This document shows positions 4,647-6,282 of a DNA stretch of 6,282 nucleotides, piece after piece (the stretch's first letter is position 1; each line of letters begins with the position of its first letter). The notes under the pieces were generated by a model that saw only the letters and a program-made list of their open reading frames with translations, searched no databases and was not told where the DNA came from. The position numbers and the translations under genes were made by a program. This DNA comes from UCB2 sp964475735 (lineage in GTDB: Bacteria; Chloroflexota; Dehalococcoidia; Tepidiformales; Tepidiformaceae): contig CAYYYI010000145.1 in the NCBI GenBank assembly GCA_964475735.1, positions 1 to 6,282 of the forward strand, read 5' to 3'.

Positions 4647-6282
4647 AAAGCAGTGATTCAGGGATGTCGGCCATCTTCGCCCGGACGTATTCGCCGAGAC
4701 TCTTCGCCTGGGGGTCTGCCCGCGTGGACGATGCCACCCCTTCGCCAAGCAGGCCCACGACGACGAAGTTGACGGCGCGGAGGTGGGGCAGTTCGTAGCG
4801 GCGCACCTCAAGGTCTCGGGCCTCTGCGACTAGCTCCTTGAACCGGTCTGCTGTGAGGTACTCCCGCAGCCAGGCGTACGCCTCGTCCGTGCGCGCCCAG
4901 AGCCCCACGTTCGCGTTTCCGCCCTTGTCGCCGGAGCGCGCGCCTATGACCCTGCCCAGCGGCGCGCGGACCGTGGGCCCGGCGGGCGTCGGCGGCAGCG
5001 GTGGCTCCTCTACCGTGAGCGCCACCCCGCTGCGCCTGCGAGCGGGCGGCACGGGCGTTTGGCGGCCGTCGGCGGCCACCACCACCTCGTGGATCTCTTC
5101 CGCAGGGACAACGGCGGGCCAGTAGACCCCGTACGCATCTTCGGACCCCGGCGGCGAGGTCATGTAGAAGCCCGGGTAGATCCCGAGGCCAATCTCCACC
5201 GCCTTGCCCGAAAACGCCCGTCCAACTTTGCGGGGATCGCGGTCCTTCACCGTCACCCGGAGGAAGGCGGTGGCCTCCTCGTTCGAGCCGGGGTCCTCGC
5301 GGTCCGAGCGCGTGAGCGAGACCTTCACTTCGTCAAACTGGTCGCGTCCGCCCACCTCGTTGAAGAGCGAATCGAGCGTTAGTTCGGCCTTCTCCTCGAT
5401 GTCGAGCCCCGTGAGAATGAAGGTCATCGAATTGCGGAAACCGCCCAGGTAGTTGATGCAGACCTTGGTCGTCTCGGGCGCGGGCTCGCCCCGGACGCCG
5501 CTCACGCTCACGCGGTCCGGCCCCTCCTGTTCGAGCCTGATGGTGTCGAAGCGCGCCACCACGTCGGGATTCAAGTACTGCGGGCTGCCGATCTCGTAGA
5601 GCAGCTGCTCGGTCACAGTGCCGATGGTCACGGCGCCGTTCGTACCCGGGTGCTTGGCGATGACCGAGCTGCCGTCCGCATTCACTTCCGCGATGGGGAA
5701 GCCCGGGTGACGCAAAGCCGGCACTTCCTTGAAGAACGAGTAGTTGCCACCCGTGGCCTGCGTTCCGCACTCGATGATGTGCCCTGCTACGACCGCCCCT
5801 GCGAGCTGGTCCCAGTCGTCGCGCTTCCAGCCGTGCCAGTAGGCGGCCGGTCCCACCACCAGCGAGGCGTCGGTCACCCGCGGGCAGATGACCACGTCCG
5901 CGCCGCCGTTCAAGGCTTCGACGATGCCCCAGCCGCCGAGGTAGGCGTTCGCGGCGATAGGCTGCACCCCGGCCTCGGCCAGGGGCCGTCCGTTGTCGAG
6001 ATGGGCCAGCGGGATGCCCTTCTCCCGCAACTCCGGGATGCGAGCGAGGATGTCATCCCCCTCAATGTGGGCGATGTTCGCCTGCAGCCCGAGCCGGTCG
6101 GCGATCTCGCGCATGCGAGCGGCGCACGCAGCCGGGTTGAGGCCTCCAGCGTTGGTGACCACCTTGATGCCCTTCTCCAGGCAGGTTCCCAGCACCTCCT
6201 CCATCTGGCGGAGGTAGGTCGTCGCGTAGCCGAGGTTCGCGTCCTTCTGCTGCGCCTTCCAGAGGATGAGCAGCGTCAGCTC
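4633..6282 (-). CDS. AtuA-family protein (DUF1446 plus AtuA C-terminal domain), 5' end cut by window edge
   Basis: The reading frame is open from the right edge (base 6282) to TGA at 4635-4633, giving 549 residues; an internal Met at 6204 is not the start, because the 26 residues before it (ELTLLILWKAQQKDANLGYA and on) match the family. Perhaps 30-50 N-terminal residues are missing. The first domain (1 to about 410) is the acyclic terpene utilisation AtuA/DUF1446 domain: VVTNAGGLNPAA (41-52), HIEGDD (72-77), ANAYLGGWGI (111-120), DVVICPRVTDASL (129-141) and IECGTQATGGNY (170-181). A Pro-rich linker (about 411-436) leads to the C-terminal ferredoxin-fold AtuA domain with ARSGDKGGNANVGLW (448-462). 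In some bacteria these domains are separate proteins; here they are fused, as in Pseudomonas AtuA. The biochemical activity of AtuA is, to my knowledge, not established. It precedes an AtuD-like dehydrogenase by 39 bases, consistent with a shared role in branched or terpenoid acyl-CoA catabolism. Confidence 0.9.
   Translation of the reverse strand, partial: ELTLLILWKAQQKDANLGYATTYLRQMEEVLGTCLEKGIKVVTNAGGLNPAACAARMREIADRLGLQANIAHIEGDDILARIPELREKGIPLAHLDNGRPLAEAGVQPIAANAYLGGWGIVEALNGGADVVICPRVTDASLVVGPAAYWHGWKRDDWDQLAGAVVAGHIIECGTQATGGNYSFFKEVPALRHPGFPIAEVNADGSSVIAKHPGTNGAVTIGTVTEQLLYEIGSPQYLNPDVVARFDTIRLEQEGPDRVSVSGVRGEPAPETTKVCINYLGGFRNSMTFILTGLDIEEKAELTLDSLFNEVGGRDQFDEVKVSLTRSDREDPGSNEEATAFLRVTVKDRDPRKVGRAFSGKAVEIGLGIYPGFYMTSPPGSEDAYGVYWPAVVPAEEIHEVVVAADGRQTPVPPARRRSGVALTVEEPPLPPTPAGPTVRAPLGRVIGARSGDKGGNANVGLWARTDEAYAWLREYLTADRFKELVAEARDLEVRRYELPHLRAVNFVVVGLLGEGVASSTRADPQAKSLGEYVRAKMADIPESLLSARS

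Noticed and set aside
1..6282. Mobile elements, CRISPR arrays, tRNA or rRNA genes, defence systems
   Set aside because: I saw no transposase or integrase motifs, no spaced direct repeats and no RNA gene signatures. All unique sequence is accounted for by metabolic genes and short spacers.

Overview
This is a GC-rich (roughly two-thirds G+C by eye), densely coding piece of a bacterial chromosome carrying acyl-CoA catabolism genes. Six protein genes are supported and almost no DNA is left between them. Two of the four visible start codons are TTG, each with a good Shine-Dalgarno sequence. Gene content and style would suit a GC-rich Chloroflexota or Actinomycetota bacterium, or another environmental heterotroph, but nothing here fixes the taxonomy. 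An exact 100-base run of N shows the contig is a scaffold, probably from a draft or metagenome-assembled genome.

Layout: the left half (1-3429) reads on the plus strand. It holds the C-terminal part of an acyl-CoA dehydrogenase cut by the window edge (1-767), a short enoyl-CoA hydratase/isomerase-family protein (792-1454), a CaiB/BaiF-type class III CoA-transferase interrupted by the N gap (1460-2476), and an alpha/beta hydrolase (2557-3429). The right half (3448-6282) reads on the minus strand. It holds an AtuA-family protein cut by the right edge (4633-6282) and, downstream of it, a second, complete acyl-CoA dehydrogenase (3448-4593). The two units converge, with only 18 bases between their stop codons.

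How they could work together (inference): the CoA-transferase would activate a carboxylic acid as a CoA thioester, the dehydrogenases would introduce an alpha-beta double bond with electrons passing to ETF, and the crotonase-fold protein would hydrate or isomerise the product. The hydrolase could release or open an ester or lactone. The AtuA homologue next to an AtuD-like dehydrogenase recalls the acyclic terpene (citronellol/geraniol) utilisation cluster of Pseudomonas. The diagnostic geranyl-CoA carboxylase subunits are not in this window, so the substrate stays open.

Points most worth a second look: the two dehydrogenases carry their catalytic glutamate at different structural positions (MCAD-type versus LCAD/IVD-type). 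The hydratase lacks about 35 C-terminal residues and has Asp in place of one catalytic Glu. The assembly gap hides more of the CoA-transferase than its 100 Ns suggest. I found no mobile element, CRISPR array, RNA gene or clear sign of an entirely new system.
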